This document shows positions 54,748 to 62,946 of a stretch of 64,000 bases of DNA, piece by piece. Every line of letters begins with the position of its first letter. The first letter of the stretch is position 1. Source of the stretch: Streptomyces lienomycini (lineage in GTDB: Bacteria; Actinomycetota; Actinomycetes; Streptomycetales; Streptomycetaceae); assembly GCF_027947595.1 (NCBI RefSeq), contig NZ_CP116257.1, positions 6,632,001 to 6,696,000 on the forward strand. The letters are read 5' to 3'. Made by a program: the position numbers and the translations under genes. The notes beneath the pieces were generated by a model, which worked only from the letters and a program-made list of their open reading frames with translations, was not told where the DNA came from and made no database searches.

Positions 54748-55614
54748 ATGGCTTCCTCCCGCTCCGGTTTCGCCGCACTCCTGCGCGCCTGGCGCGACCG
54801 GCTGTCCCCGGCCGACGCCGGCTTCACGACGACGGGCGGCCGTCGCGCCCCCGGACTGCGCCGCGAGGAACTCGCACAGCTGGCCGGGCTCTCCGTCGAC
54901 TACGTCCTGCGCCTGGAACAGGGACGTGCGAGGAACCCCTCGGCCCAGGTCGTCGGCTCCCTCGCCCGGGCCCTCCAGGTCTCCCGCGCCGAGCGCGACC
55001 AGTTGTACCGGAGCGCCGGGCTCCTTCCGCCTCAGGACGGGACGGTCAGCACCCATGTGCCCCCGGGCGTCCAACGGCTCGCCGCGCGCCTGGGCGACCT
55101 GCCGATCGGAGTGTTCACCGCCGACTGGAGCCTGGTGTGGTGGAACACCATGTGGAGCGCCCTGCACGGCGACCCCGCCGTCCTCCCTGCCGCCGAACGG
55201 AACCTCGCCCGCGCGCTCTTCGGTGACGGCCCCGCCCATGCCTCGATGCGTCCCGTCCGGTCCGAGCGCGGACAGGACGCCTTCGCGGAGTCGATCGTCG
55301 CCGACCTCAAGGACGCCCTGTCCCGCTATCCCGGGGACGCCCGGCTCGATCGCCTCGTGCGGGAACTGCGGGACGTGTCCGATGCCTTCGCCCGTCTCTG
55401 GTCCACACGGACGGCCGCCACCCAGCACGCGACGGACCGCAAGACGATCCGGCATCCGGAGATCGGCGACATCCTGCTCGACTGCGACGTACTCGTCGTC
55501 CCCGGCGCGGACCTGCGCATGGTCACCTACACGGCGGCAAGCGGGAGCAGCGACGCGGGGAAGCTGGAACTCCTCCGCGTCACAGGTGGCCGTACCGCCA
55601 CCGCGCTCCCCTGA
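54748..55614 (+). CDS. XRE-family HTH regulator with MmyB-like ligand-binding domain
   Basis: A 288-residue regulator. The HTH (GLRREELAQLAGLSVDYVLRLEQGRARNPS) is followed by a PAS-like MmyB domain (VFTADWSLVWWNTMWSALHGDP, NLARALFGD, IGDILLDCDVLVVPGADLRMVTYTA). MmyB-like proteins bind fatty acid-type ligands and often control a divergent SDR, as here. The ATG at 54748 begins the conserved ASSRSGFAALLRAWRDRLSPADAG start. Confidence 0.9.
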   Translation: MASSRSGFAALLRAWRDRLSPADAGFTTTGGRRAPGLRREELAQLAGLSVDYVLRLEQGRARNPSAQVVGSLARALQVSRAERDQLYRSAGLLPPQDGTVSTHVPPGVQRLAARLGDLPIGVFTADWSLVWWNTMWSALHGDPAVLPAAERNLARALFGDGPAHASMRPVRSERGQDAFAESIVADLKDALSRYPGDARLDRLVRELRDVSDAFARLWSTRTAATQHATDRKTIRHPEIGDILLDCDVLVVPGADLRMVTYTAASGSSDAGKLELLRVTGGRTATALP

Positions 55615-55642
55615 CCGGCGGAGGTCGCGGGCCGAGGCGGCC

Positions 55643-55717
55643 GCCCGCCGTGGTGGGGGACGCCCGCCGTGGTGGCGGACGCCCGCCGTGGTGGCGGACG
55701 CCCGCCGTCGTGGCGGC
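55643..55717. repeat. 19-bp tandem repeat, four copies
   Basis: Copies begin at 55643, 55662, 55681 and 55700, each starting GCCCGCCGT. Copies two and three are identical, copy one has one difference, and copy four differs at a few positions and is one base short. The array lies 29 bases after the XRE regulator stop. The unit is not a multiple of three, so it is not coding. Confidence 0.9.
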
Positions 55718-55860
55718 CGGCCGAACCCTCGCGTGCCTCCGGACCTGCGAGACGGCCCCGGCGAGTCGGAGAAGCGTCCCGGCTCCGACCCCCGACCCCG
55801 GCCTCCGCCCCAACAGTCACGATTGGGTCTCGGCGTCGCCCCACCCCTTGATTCCCACCC

Positions 55861-55898
55861 GTGTAATCGTTTCCAATCCTCCGTGTAATCGATTCCAC
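55861..55898. promoter_or_regulatory. Twin LacI-type operators
   Basis: GTGTAATCGTTTCCA (55861-55875) and GTGTAATCGATTCCA (55883-55897). Each has the centre AATCG-N-TT typical of LacI-family half-site pairs and they start 22 bases apart, two helical turns. They end about 18 bases before the repressor gene start, fitting autorepression. Confidence 0.7.
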
Positions 55899-55915
55899 GA
55901 GGAGGTGGAACGGCG

Positions 55916-56956
55916 ATGGCGAGCATCAAGGACGTTGCCGCCGAGGCGGGCGTGTCCGTCGCGACGGTCTCGCGGGCGCTCAACGGCCACCCGTCGGTCA
56001 GCCCCGCCGCACGCACCCGTGTGCTGGCCGCGGTGGAGACGCTGGGCTACCGCCCGAACGCCGTCGCCCGGTCACTGCGCACCGACCAGACCCGCACCCT
56101 CGGCCTGGTCATCAGCGACGTCATGAACCCGTACTTCACCGAGCTGGCCCGCTCCGTGGAGGAGGAGGCCCGCGCGCTCGGCTACAGCGTCATCATCGGC
56201 AACGCCGACGAACGCCCCGATCTCCAGGACCACCACGTCACCACGCTGCTCGACCGGCGGATCGACGGGCTCCTCGTCTCCCCCACCGACGGCGGTTCCC
56301 CGCGCATGCTGGACGCCGCGCGGGCCGGGACGCCGATGGTCTTCGTCGACCGGTGGATCCCCGGCGTGGACGTGCCCGTCGTCAGGTCGGACGGGCGGGC
56401 GGCCGTACGGGATCTCGTCGCGCACCTGCACGGGCTCGGGCACCGCAGGCTCGCGATCATCGCCGGGCCCGCCGCCACGACCACCGGACGCGAGCGCGTC
56501 GACGCCTTCCGCGAGGCGCTGGGCGCGTACGGGCTCCCCCTCCCCGACGCCTACATCGGCCAGGGCGACTTCCAGGCCGACAGCGGACGCCGGGTCACCG
56601 AGGGCTTCCTCGACCTGCCCGAGCCGCCCGAGGTGGTCTTCGCCGCCGACAACCTGATGGCGCTCGGCGCGCTGGACGCCGTACGGGCACGCGGGCTGCG
56701 GGTCCCCGAGGACATCGCGCTCGCCGCGTTCGACGACATCCCCTGGTTCGTCCACACCGATCCGCCGGTCACCGCGATCGCCCAGCCCACCCGGGACCTC
56801 GGGCGGGCCGCCGTGCGCGCCCTGGTCGAGCGGATCGCCGGGCGGACCGGCGAGTCCGTCACCCTTCCGGCGCGACTCGTCGTACGCCGCTCGTGCGGCG
56901 AGGCCCCCGCCGACTTCGCACAGTCCCCCTCCCCCGTACAAAGGAGTACGCCGTGA
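55916..56956 (+). CDS. rbsR: LacI-family transcriptional regulator, probable ribose repressor
   Basis: A 346-residue LacI-family repressor with an N-terminal HTH and hinge (ASIKDVAAEAGVSVATVSRALNG, GYRPNAVARSLRT) and a periplasmic-binding-like sugar domain (LGLVISDVMNPYFTELARSVEEEA, FAADNLMALGALDAV, AAFDDIPWF). It should repress the sugar operon it heads, with ribose or a related pentose as inducer. The ATG at 55916 has CGAGGAGG upstream. The end overlaps the ABC ATPase start by 4 bases. Confidence 0.92.
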   Translation: MASIKDVAAEAGVSVATVSRALNGHPSVSPAARTRVLAAVETLGYRPNAVARSLRTDQTRTLGLVISDVMNPYFTELARSVEEEARALGYSVIIGNADERPDLQDHHVTTLLDRRIDGLLVSPTDGGSPRMLDAARAGTPMVFVDRWIPGVDVPVVRSDGRAAVRDLVAHLHGLGHRRLAIIAGPAATTTGRERVDAFREALGAYGLPLPDAYIGQGDFQADSGRRVTEGFLDLPEPPEVVFAADNLMALGALDAVRARGLRVPEDIALAAFDDIPWFVHTDPPVTAIAQPTRDLGRAAVRALVERIAGRTGESVTLPARLVVRRSCGEAPADFAQSPSPVQRSTP

Positions 56957-58524
56957 GCAGCCGCAGTCCGGACGAGTTGCTGCGCATCGAGGGCATCCGC
57001 AAGACCTTCCCCGGCGTGGTCGCGCTCGACAGCGTCGACTTCGACCTGCGCCGGGGCGAGGTCCACGTGCTCCTCGGTGAGAACGGCGCGGGCAAGAGCA
57101 CCCTCATCAAGATGCTCTCCGGCGCCTACACGCCCGACGCCGGGCGGATCCTGGCCGGCGGCGAGGAGGTGCGCATCCACGGTGCGCAGGACTCCGAGCG
57201 CCTCGGGATCGCCACGATCTACCAGGAGTTCAACCTCGTCCCCGATCTGACGGTGGCCGAGAACATCTTCCTGGGCCGCCAGCCGCGCCGGCTCGGCATG
57301 ATCGACCGGAAGAGGATGGAAGCCGACGCCGAGGTGCTGCTGAAGCGGGTCGGGGTCCACGTGTCCCCCCGCGCGCGGGTGCGTGAACTCGGCATCGCCC
57401 GGCTCCAGATGGTCGAGATCGCCAAGGCCCTCAGCCTGAACGCGCGCGTGCTCATCATGGACGAGCCGACCGCCGTGCTGACCTCCGAGGAGGTCGAGAA
57501 GCTGTTCGCCATCGTGCGGCGGCTGCGCGAGGACGGCGTCGGAATCGTCTTCATCACCCACCACCTGGAGGAGATCGCCGCGCTCGGCGACCGGGTCACC
57601 GTGATCCGGGACGGCAGGAGCGTCGGGCAGGTGCCCGCCGCCACGCCGGAGGACGAGCTGGTCCGGCTCATGGTCGGACGGTCGATCGAGCAGCAGTACC
57701 CGCGCGAGCGCACCGACGCCGGTGAGCCCCTGCTCAAGGTGGAGGGGCTGACCAGGGACGGGGTCTTCCACGACGTCGGCTTCGAGGTGCGGGCCGGTGA
57801 GGTCGTCGGCATCGCGGGGCTGGTCGGGGCCGGGCGTACGGAGGTGGTGCGGGCGGTGTTCGGCGCCGATCCGTACGACGCCGGGACCGTGCACGTCGCG
57901 GGAGCCCCGCTGCGGCGGCACGACGTGAACGCCGCCATGGCGGCCGGGATCGGGCTCGTGCCCGAGGACCGCAAGGGGCAGGGGCTCGTCCTCGACGCCT
58001 CCGTGGAGGAGAACCTCGGGCTCGTCACGCTCCGGTCCAGTGCCCGCGCCGGGCTCGTCGACCTCAAGGGGCAGCACACGGCGGCCGAGCGGATCGCCGG
58101 GCAGCTCGGCGTGCGGATGGCCGGGCTCGGGCAGCACGTGCGCACCCTGTCCGGCGGCAACCAGCAGAAGGTCGTCATCGGCAAGTGGCTGCTGGCGAAC
58201 ACCAAGGTGCTGATCCTCGACGAGCCGACGCGCGGCATCGACGTCGGCGCCAAGGTCGAGATCTACCAGCTCATCAACGAACTGACCGCCGCGGGCGCCG
58301 CCGTGCTCATGATCTCCAGCGATCTGCCGGAGGTCCTCGGCATGAGCGACCGCGTCGTCGTCATGGCGCAGGGGCGCGTCGCGGGTGAACTCCCCGCCGA
58401 CGAGGCCACCCAGGACGCCGTGATGGCGCTCGCCGTCAGCACGCACCCCAGCGACTCCTCACACCCCAGCGACACCTCGCACACCAACGGAACGGACGGA
58501 ACGGAGGCCTCCCGTGGCCACTGA
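56953..58524 (+). CDS. rbsA: Sugar ABC transporter ATP-binding protein (RbsA-like)
   Basis: A 523-residue protein with two ABC cassettes. The first has GENGAGKSTL, RLQMVEIAKAL and LIMDEPTAVL. The second has the diverged Walker A GLVGAGRTE, LSGGNQQKVVIGKWL and LILDEPTRGID. This is the layout of ribose/xylose-class (CUT2) ATPases. It energises uptake through the fused permease encoded next. The GTG at 56953 has AAGGAG upstream. The C-terminus ends in a Ser/His/Pro repeat (TSHTNG units). Confidence 0.94.
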   Translation: MSSRSPDELLRIEGIRKTFPGVVALDSVDFDLRRGEVHVLLGENGAGKSTLIKMLSGAYTPDAGRILAGGEEVRIHGAQDSERLGIATIYQEFNLVPDLTVAENIFLGRQPRRLGMIDRKRMEADAEVLLKRVGVHVSPRARVRELGIARLQMVEIAKALSLNARVLIMDEPTAVLTSEEVEKLFAIVRRLREDGVGIVFITHHLEEIAALGDRVTVIRDGRSVGQVPAATPEDELVRLMVGRSIEQQYPRERTDAGEPLLKVEGLTRDGVFHDVGFEVRAGEVVGIAGLVGAGRTEVVRAVFGADPYDAGTVHVAGAPLRRHDVNAAMAAGIGLVPEDRKGQGLVLDASVEENLGLVTLRSSARAGLVDLKGQHTAAERIAGQLGVRMAGLGQHVRTLSGGNQQKVVIGKWLLANTKVLILDEPTRGIDVGAKVEIYQLINELTAAGAAVLMISSDLPEVLGMSDRVVVMAQGRVAGELPADEATQDAVMALAVSTHPSDSSHPSDTSHTNGTDGTEASRGH

Positions 58525-60469
58525 CACGCTCAAGGGCAAGCCGGGCGCGCGGGGCGGCGCCACGGGCGGTCTGCGCCGCCTGCTGCTCGACAACGGCGCG
58601 CTGACCGCGCTGATCGTCCTCGTCATCGCCATGTCGGCGCTGTCCGGGGACTTCCTGACCGCGGACAACCTCCTCAACGTCGGCGTCCAGGCCGCCGTCA
58701 CCGCGATCCTCGCGTTCGGCGTCACCTTCGTCATCGTCTCGGCGGGCATCGACCTCTCGGTCGGTTCGGTCGCCGCGCTGTCGGCCACCGTGCTGGCGTG
58801 GAGCGCCACCGAGGCCGGGATTCCGGTCGTGCTGGCGGTCCTGCTGTCCATCGCGACGGGCATCGCCTGCGGCCTGGTCAACGGCTTCCTGATCTCGTAC
58901 GGGAAGCTGCCGCCGTTCATCGCGACGCTGGCCATGCTGTCGGTGGGGCGCGGTCTGTCGCTGGTCATCTCGCAGGGTTCGCCGATCGCCTTCCCGGACT
59001 CGGTCTCCCACCTCGGCGACACGCTCGGCGGATGGCTGCCGGTGCCGGTGCTCGTGATGATCGTGATGGGTCTGATCACGGCGTTCGTCCTCGGACGGAC
59101 CTACATCGGCCGCTCCATGTACGCCATCGGCGGCAACGAGGAGGCCGCGCGGCTGTCCGGGCTGCGGGTGAAGCGCCAGAAGCTCGCCATCTACGCCTTC
59201 TCCGGCCTGTTCGCCGCCGCCGCGGGCATCGTGCTCGCCTCCCGGCTCTCCTCCGCGCAGCCGCAGGCCGCGCAGGGCTACGAGCTGGACGCCATCGCCG
59301 CCGTCGTCATCGGCGGTGCCTCGCTGGCGGGCGGCACCGGCAAGGCGTCGGGCACGCTGATCGGCGCGCTGATCCTCGCGGTGCTGCGCAACGGCCTGAA
59401 CCTGCTGTCCGTCTCCGCGTTCTGGCAGCAGGTCGTCATCGGTGTCGTCATCGCGCTGGCGGTGCTCTTCGACACGCTGCGCCGCAAGGCGGGCGCCGTC
59501 ACCCCGGCCGCCGGGGCCGGCGGGGGCGGCAAGGGCAAGCAGGCGTTGACGTACGTGATCGCGGCGGTCGTGGCCGTCGCCGTGGTCGGCGCGACCTCGC
59601 TGCTGCACAGCGGCTCCTCGGACGGCAAGAGCCAGAAGATAGGGCTGTCGCTGTCCACGCTGAACAACCCGTTCTTCGTGCAGATCAGGAACGGCGCGGA
59701 GGAGGAGGCGAAGAAGCTGGGTGTGGACCTGACGGTCACGGACGCCCAGAACGACGCCTCCCAGCAGGCCAACCAGTTGCAGAACTTCGTCAGCGGCGGC
59801 CTGTCCGCGATCGTCGTCAACCCGGTGGACTCCGACGCGGCCGGTCCCTCGGTGCGCTCGGCGAACAAGGACGACATCCCCGTCGTCGCCGTGGACCGCG
59901 GCGTCAACAAGGCGGAGACGTCCGCGCTGGTCGCCTCCGACAACGTCGAGGGCGGGCAGTTGGGCGCCAAGGCGCTCGCCGAGAAGCTCGGCGGCAAGGG
60001 CACCATCGTCATCCTCCAGGGCCAGGCCGGCACCTCCGCCAGCCGGGAGCGCGGGGCGGGCTTCGCGGCCGGGCTCAAGCAGTACCCGGGCATCAAGGTC
60101 GTCGCCAAGCAGCCCGCGGACTTCGACCGCACCAAGGGCCTGGACGTGATGACCAACCTGCTCCAGGCGCACCCGGACGTCGACGGCGTCTTCGCGGAGA
60201 ACGACGAGATGGCGCTGGGCGCGATCAAGGCGCTGGGTTCCAAGGCCGGCACGTCGGTCCAGGTCGTCGGCTTCGACGGCACGCCGGACGGGCTGAAGGC
60301 GGTCCAGGACGGCACGTTGTTCGCGTCGGTGGCGCAGCAGCCGAAGGAACTGGGCAGGATCGCCGTACAGAACGCGCTGCGGGCGGCCGAGGACAAGAAG
60401 GTGGAGCAGACGGTGAAGGTGCCGGTGAAGGTCGTCACCAAGGAGAACGTGGCCGGCTTCGAGGGCTGA
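58514..60469 (+). CDS. rbsCB: Fusion of ribose-type permease and membrane-tethered sugar-binding protein (RbsC-RbsB)
   Basis: A 651-residue protein. Residues 1-325 are a CUT2 permease with about 8-10 helices and SAGIDLSVGSVAALS, NGFLISYGKLPPFIATLAML and GGASLAGGTGKASGTLIGAL. A Gly/Lys linker (residues 331-343) leads to one extra helix (345-364). Residues 373-651 are a periplasmic-binding protein: IGLSLSTLNNPFFVQIRNGAEEEA, NPVDSDAAG, VAVDRGVNKAE, GVFAENDEMALGAI. Permease and binding protein are usually separate; the helix places the binding domain outside. The GTG at 58514 lies inside the ATPase gene end with GGAGG upstream. Confidence 0.93.
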   Translation: MATDTLKGKPGARGGATGGLRRLLLDNGALTALIVLVIAMSALSGDFLTADNLLNVGVQAAVTAILAFGVTFVIVSAGIDLSVGSVAALSATVLAWSATEAGIPVVLAVLLSIATGIACGLVNGFLISYGKLPPFIATLAMLSVGRGLSLVISQGSPIAFPDSVSHLGDTLGGWLPVPVLVMIVMGLITAFVLGRTYIGRSMYAIGGNEEAARLSGLRVKRQKLAIYAFSGLFAAAAGIVLASRLSSAQPQAAQGYELDAIAAVVIGGASLAGGTGKASGTLIGALILAVLRNGLNLLSVSAFWQQVVIGVVIALAVLFDTLRRKAGAVTPAAGAGGGGKGKQALTYVIAAVVAVAVVGATSLLHSGSSDGKSQKIGLSLSTLNNPFFVQIRNGAEEEAKKLGVDLTVTDAQNDASQQANQLQNFVSGGLSAIVVNPVDSDAAGPSVRSANKDDIPVVAVDRGVNKAETSALVASDNVEGGQLGAKALAEKLGGKGTIVILQGQAGTSASRERGAGFAAGLKQYPGIKVVAKQPADFDRTKGLDVMTNLLQAHPDVDGVFAENDEMALGAIKALGSKAGTSVQVVGFDGTPDGLKAVQDGTLFASVAQQPKELGRIAVQNALRAAEDKKVEQTVKVPVKVVTKENVAGFEG

Positions 60470-60534
60470 GACCGGACCGCGGGAGCGCACGGACAGTGCG
60501 CGCTCGCTGGATTGACTCGATCGGAGAACGACTG

Positions 60535-61485
60535 ATGTACGACTACAACCTCCTGGTCGTGGGGTCGGCCAACGCCGACCTGGTGATCGGCGTCGAACGG
60601 CGGCCGGGGGCGGGCGAGACGGTGCTCGGCTCCGACCTGGCCGTCCACCCGGGCGGCAAGGGCGCGAACCAGGCGGTGGCCGCCGCCCGGCTCGGCGCCC
60701 GTACGGCCCTGCTGGCCCGGGTCGGCGACGACGACTACGGGCGGCTGCTGCTCCACTCGCAGCGGACGGCCGGCGTCGACACGGTCGGTGTCCTGGTGGG
60801 CGGCGCCCCGACGGGCGTCGCGCTGATCACCGTCGACCCGTCGGGGGACAACAGCATCGTGGTCTCGCCGGGCGCCAACGGTCGTCTGGCCCCGGGGGAC
60901 GTGCGCGCGGCGGCCAGCCTCTTCCACGCCTCCCGGGTCGTCTCCACGCAGTTGGAGATCCCGCTGGAGACGGTCGTGGAGGTGGTCCGGAGCCTGGCGC
61001 CGGACAGCCGCTTCGTGCTCAACCCGTCACCGCCGCGGCCCCTCCCGCGGGAGGTGCTGGCCGCCTGCGACCCGCTGATCGTCAACGAGCACGAGGCGAA
61101 GGTGATCCTCGGCGACGCGTGCGTGAGCGAGCGCCCCGAGGACTGGGCCGCGCTGCTGCTGGCCAAGGGGCCCCGCTCGGTGGTCGTGACGCTGGGCGCG
61201 GAGGGCGCGCTGGTGGCGTCGGCGGCCACGGGTGTGACCCGGGTGCCGTCCGTGAAGGTCGACGCCGTGGACACGACGGGCGCGGGAGACGCGTTCACCG
61301 CGGCGCTGGCCTGGCGGCTCGGCACGGGCGAGTCGCTCGCCGGGGCCGCGGCGTACGCCGCCCGGGTCGGCGCGGCGGCGGTCACGAAGGCGGGAGCGCA
61401 GGCGTCGTACCCGACGGCTGCGGAGGCCGGGGCACTGGAGGCCAAGGCGCCGGAGGGCGGGGCACTGGAGGGCGGGGCGCTGTGA
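60535..61485 (+). CDS. rbsK: Ribokinase
   Basis: A 316-residue PfkB-family sugar kinase: VVGSANADLVIGVERRPGAGETV at the N-terminus, HPGGKGANQAVAAARLG, and the catalytic DTTGAGDAFTAALAWRL motif with its Asp base. It phosphorylates ribose at O5 after uptake. The C-terminus carries a short repeated Glu/Gly/Ala tail (ALE-x-KAPEGGALEGGAL) beyond the normal end. The ATG at 60535 has GGAG upstream. It overlaps rbsD by 4 bases. Confidence 0.94.
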   Translation: MYDYNLLVVGSANADLVIGVERRPGAGETVLGSDLAVHPGGKGANQAVAAARLGARTALLARVGDDDYGRLLLHSQRTAGVDTVGVLVGGAPTGVALITVDPSGDNSIVVSPGANGRLAPGDVRAAASLFHASRVVSTQLEIPLETVVEVVRSLAPDSRFVLNPSPPRPLPREVLAACDPLIVNEHEAKVILGDACVSERPEDWAALLLAKGPRSVVVTLGAEGALVASAATGVTRVPSVKVDAVDTTGAGDAFTAALAWRLGTGESLAGAAAYAARVGAAAVTKAGAQASYPTAAEAGALEAKAPEGGALEGGAL

Positions 61486-61871
61486 AGAAGGCCGGAATAC
61501 TCAACCGCCACCTCGCCGGTGCCCTCGCCGAACTGGGCCACGGCGACGGCGTCCTGGTCTGCGACGCGGGCATGCCCATCCCGGACGGCCCGCGCGTCGT
61601 CGACCTGGCCTTCCGCGCGGGGGTGCCGACCTTCGCGGAGGTGGTGGACGGCCTGCTCGCCGAGCTGGTCGTCGAGGGCGCGACGGCGGCGACGGAGGTC
61701 CGCACCGCCAACCCGCAGGCCACGGCGCTGCTCGACGGGCACTTCCCCGCGCTCGAACTCGTCCCGCACGAGCGGCTGAAGGAACTGTCGGCGGACGCCC
61801 GCCTGATCGTCCGCACCGGGGAGGCCCGGCCGTACGCGAACGTCCTGCTGCGGTGCGGGGTCTTCTTCTGA
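61482..61871 (+). CDS. rbsD: D-ribose pyranase (RbsD)
   Basis: A 129-residue mutarotase that converts beta-ribopyranose to furanose for the kinase. The catalytic His is in GILNRHLAGAL, followed by LVCDAGMPIPDGPRVVDLAF, and RTGEARPYANVLLRCGVFF closes the decamer site. The GTG at 61482 overlaps the ribokinase stop. Last gene of the operon. Confidence 0.95.
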   Translation: MKKAGILNRHLAGALAELGHGDGVLVCDAGMPIPDGPRVVDLAFRAGVPTFAEVVDGLLAELVVEGATAATEVRTANPQATALLDGHFPALELVPHERLKELSADARLIVRTGEARPYANVLLRCGVFF

Positions 61872-61888
61872 CAGCCCCGGACGTACTT

Positions 61889-61922
61889 CGAGAGGGCCCG
61901 GTCCGTCGACCGGGCCCTCTCG
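61889..61922 (+). terminator. Terminator after the ribose-type operon
   Basis: A perfect 15-bp stem (61889-61903 with 61908-61922) with a CGTC loop, 17 bases past the rbsD stop. Confidence 0.9.
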
Positions 61923-62109
61923 GGTTCCCCTCCCCTTCAGAACTCCGTGGATCTCCCCCCCCCGGGTACCCCCACGGGAGTTCCGATGCCAGGTACGACC
62001 CGGGACACCGCGCAGGGGTTGTACGGGTCACCCAAGATCTTTCGAGCGCCTGGGGGCAGGGGCGGCACCGGCAGGACCGTCCACGTGACCGAAGTCGGAG
62101 GGGGGCGCT

Positions 62110-62946
62110 CTACGCCGCGTGCTCCGCGAACCGGGCCGCCGTTTCCGCCAGTACCTCGCGGCCGTCGCGCGCCCACAGCCCCTCGTTGAAGAGTTCGACC
62201 TCGATCGGGCCGGTGTATCCGGCCGTCTCGACGTACGCCGTCCACTCGCGCATGTCGATCGCGCCGTCGCCGATCTGGCCGCGGCCGTTGAGGACGCCCT
62301 CGGGCAGGGGGGTGGTCCAGTCGGCGAGCTGGAAGGTGTGGATGCGGCCGCCCGCGCCGGCCCGGGCGATCTGCGCCGGCGCCTGGTCGTCCCACCAGAT
62401 GTGGTACGTGTCGACGGTGACGCCGACCTGGTGGGCCGGGAAGCGTTCGGCGAGGTCCAGGGCCTGGGTGAGGGTGGAGACCACGCAGCGGTCGGAGGCG
62501 TACATGGGGTGCAGCGGTTCGATGGCGAGGCGTACGCCGTGCCGTTCGGCGTAGGGGCCCAGCTCCGCCAGCGCGTCGGCGATGCGTTCGCGGGCGGCGC
62601 GCAGGTCCTTGTCGCCGGGCGGCAGGCCGCCGGAGACGAGGACCAGGGTGTCGGTGCCGAGGGTGGCGGCCTCGTCGACGGCGCGGCGGTTGTCGGCGAG
62701 GGCGCGGGCGCGTTCGCCGGGGTCGACGGCGGTGAGGAAGCCGCCCCGGCACAGGGTGGTGACCCGCAGGCCCGCCTCGCGGACCAGCTTCGCCGCCGCC
62801 TCGACGCCGTACGCCTGGACCGGCTCGCGCCACAGGCCGACGTTGCCGATGCCCGTCTCGCGGCAGGCGGCGGTCAGTTCGGGCAGCGAGAGCTGCTTGA
62901 CCGTCATCTGGTTGATGCTGAAGCGGGTCAGGTCGGGATCGCTCAC
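62110..62946 (-). CDS. Sugar phosphate isomerase/epimerase-family protein (TIM barrel)
   Basis: A 278-residue xylose-isomerase-like TIM barrel. The metal-binding residues are visible in LAIEPLHPMYASDR, VGVTVDTYHIWWDD, the DWTTPLPEGVLNGRGQIGDGAID segment and PIEVELFNEGLW. It is similar in plan to hydroxypyruvate isomerase and inosose-type enzymes; the exact substrate is unknown. The GTG at 62946 overlaps the stop of the upstream DUF993 gene (GTGA), so the two act together, probably in breakdown of a sugar or polyol. Confidence 0.88.
   Translation of the reverse strand: MSDPDLTRFSINQMTVKQLSLPELTAACRETGIGNVGLWREPVQAYGVEAAAKLVREAGLRVTTLCRGGFLTAVDPGERARALADNRRAVDEAATLGTDTLVLVSGGLPPGDKDLRAARERIADALAELGPYAERHGVRLAIEPLHPMYASDRCVVSTLTQALDLAERFPAHQVGVTVDTYHIWWDDQAPAQIARAGAGGRIHTFQLADWTTPLPEGVLNGRGQIGDGAIDMREWTAYVETAGYTGPIEVELFNEGLWARDGREVLAETAARFAEHAA

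Larger units (their letters stand above)
55615..55915. other. Intergenic region upstream of the LacI gene
   Basis: 301 bases: the 19-bp tandem array, then GC-rich sequence without a gene, then two operator-like copies of TGTAATCG(T/A)TTCCA next to the ribosome site of the LacI gene. Confidence 0.6.

Noticed and set aside
55643..55717. Tandem array considered as a CRISPR
   Set aside because: The 19-base units abut directly with no spacers, and no cas genes are present.
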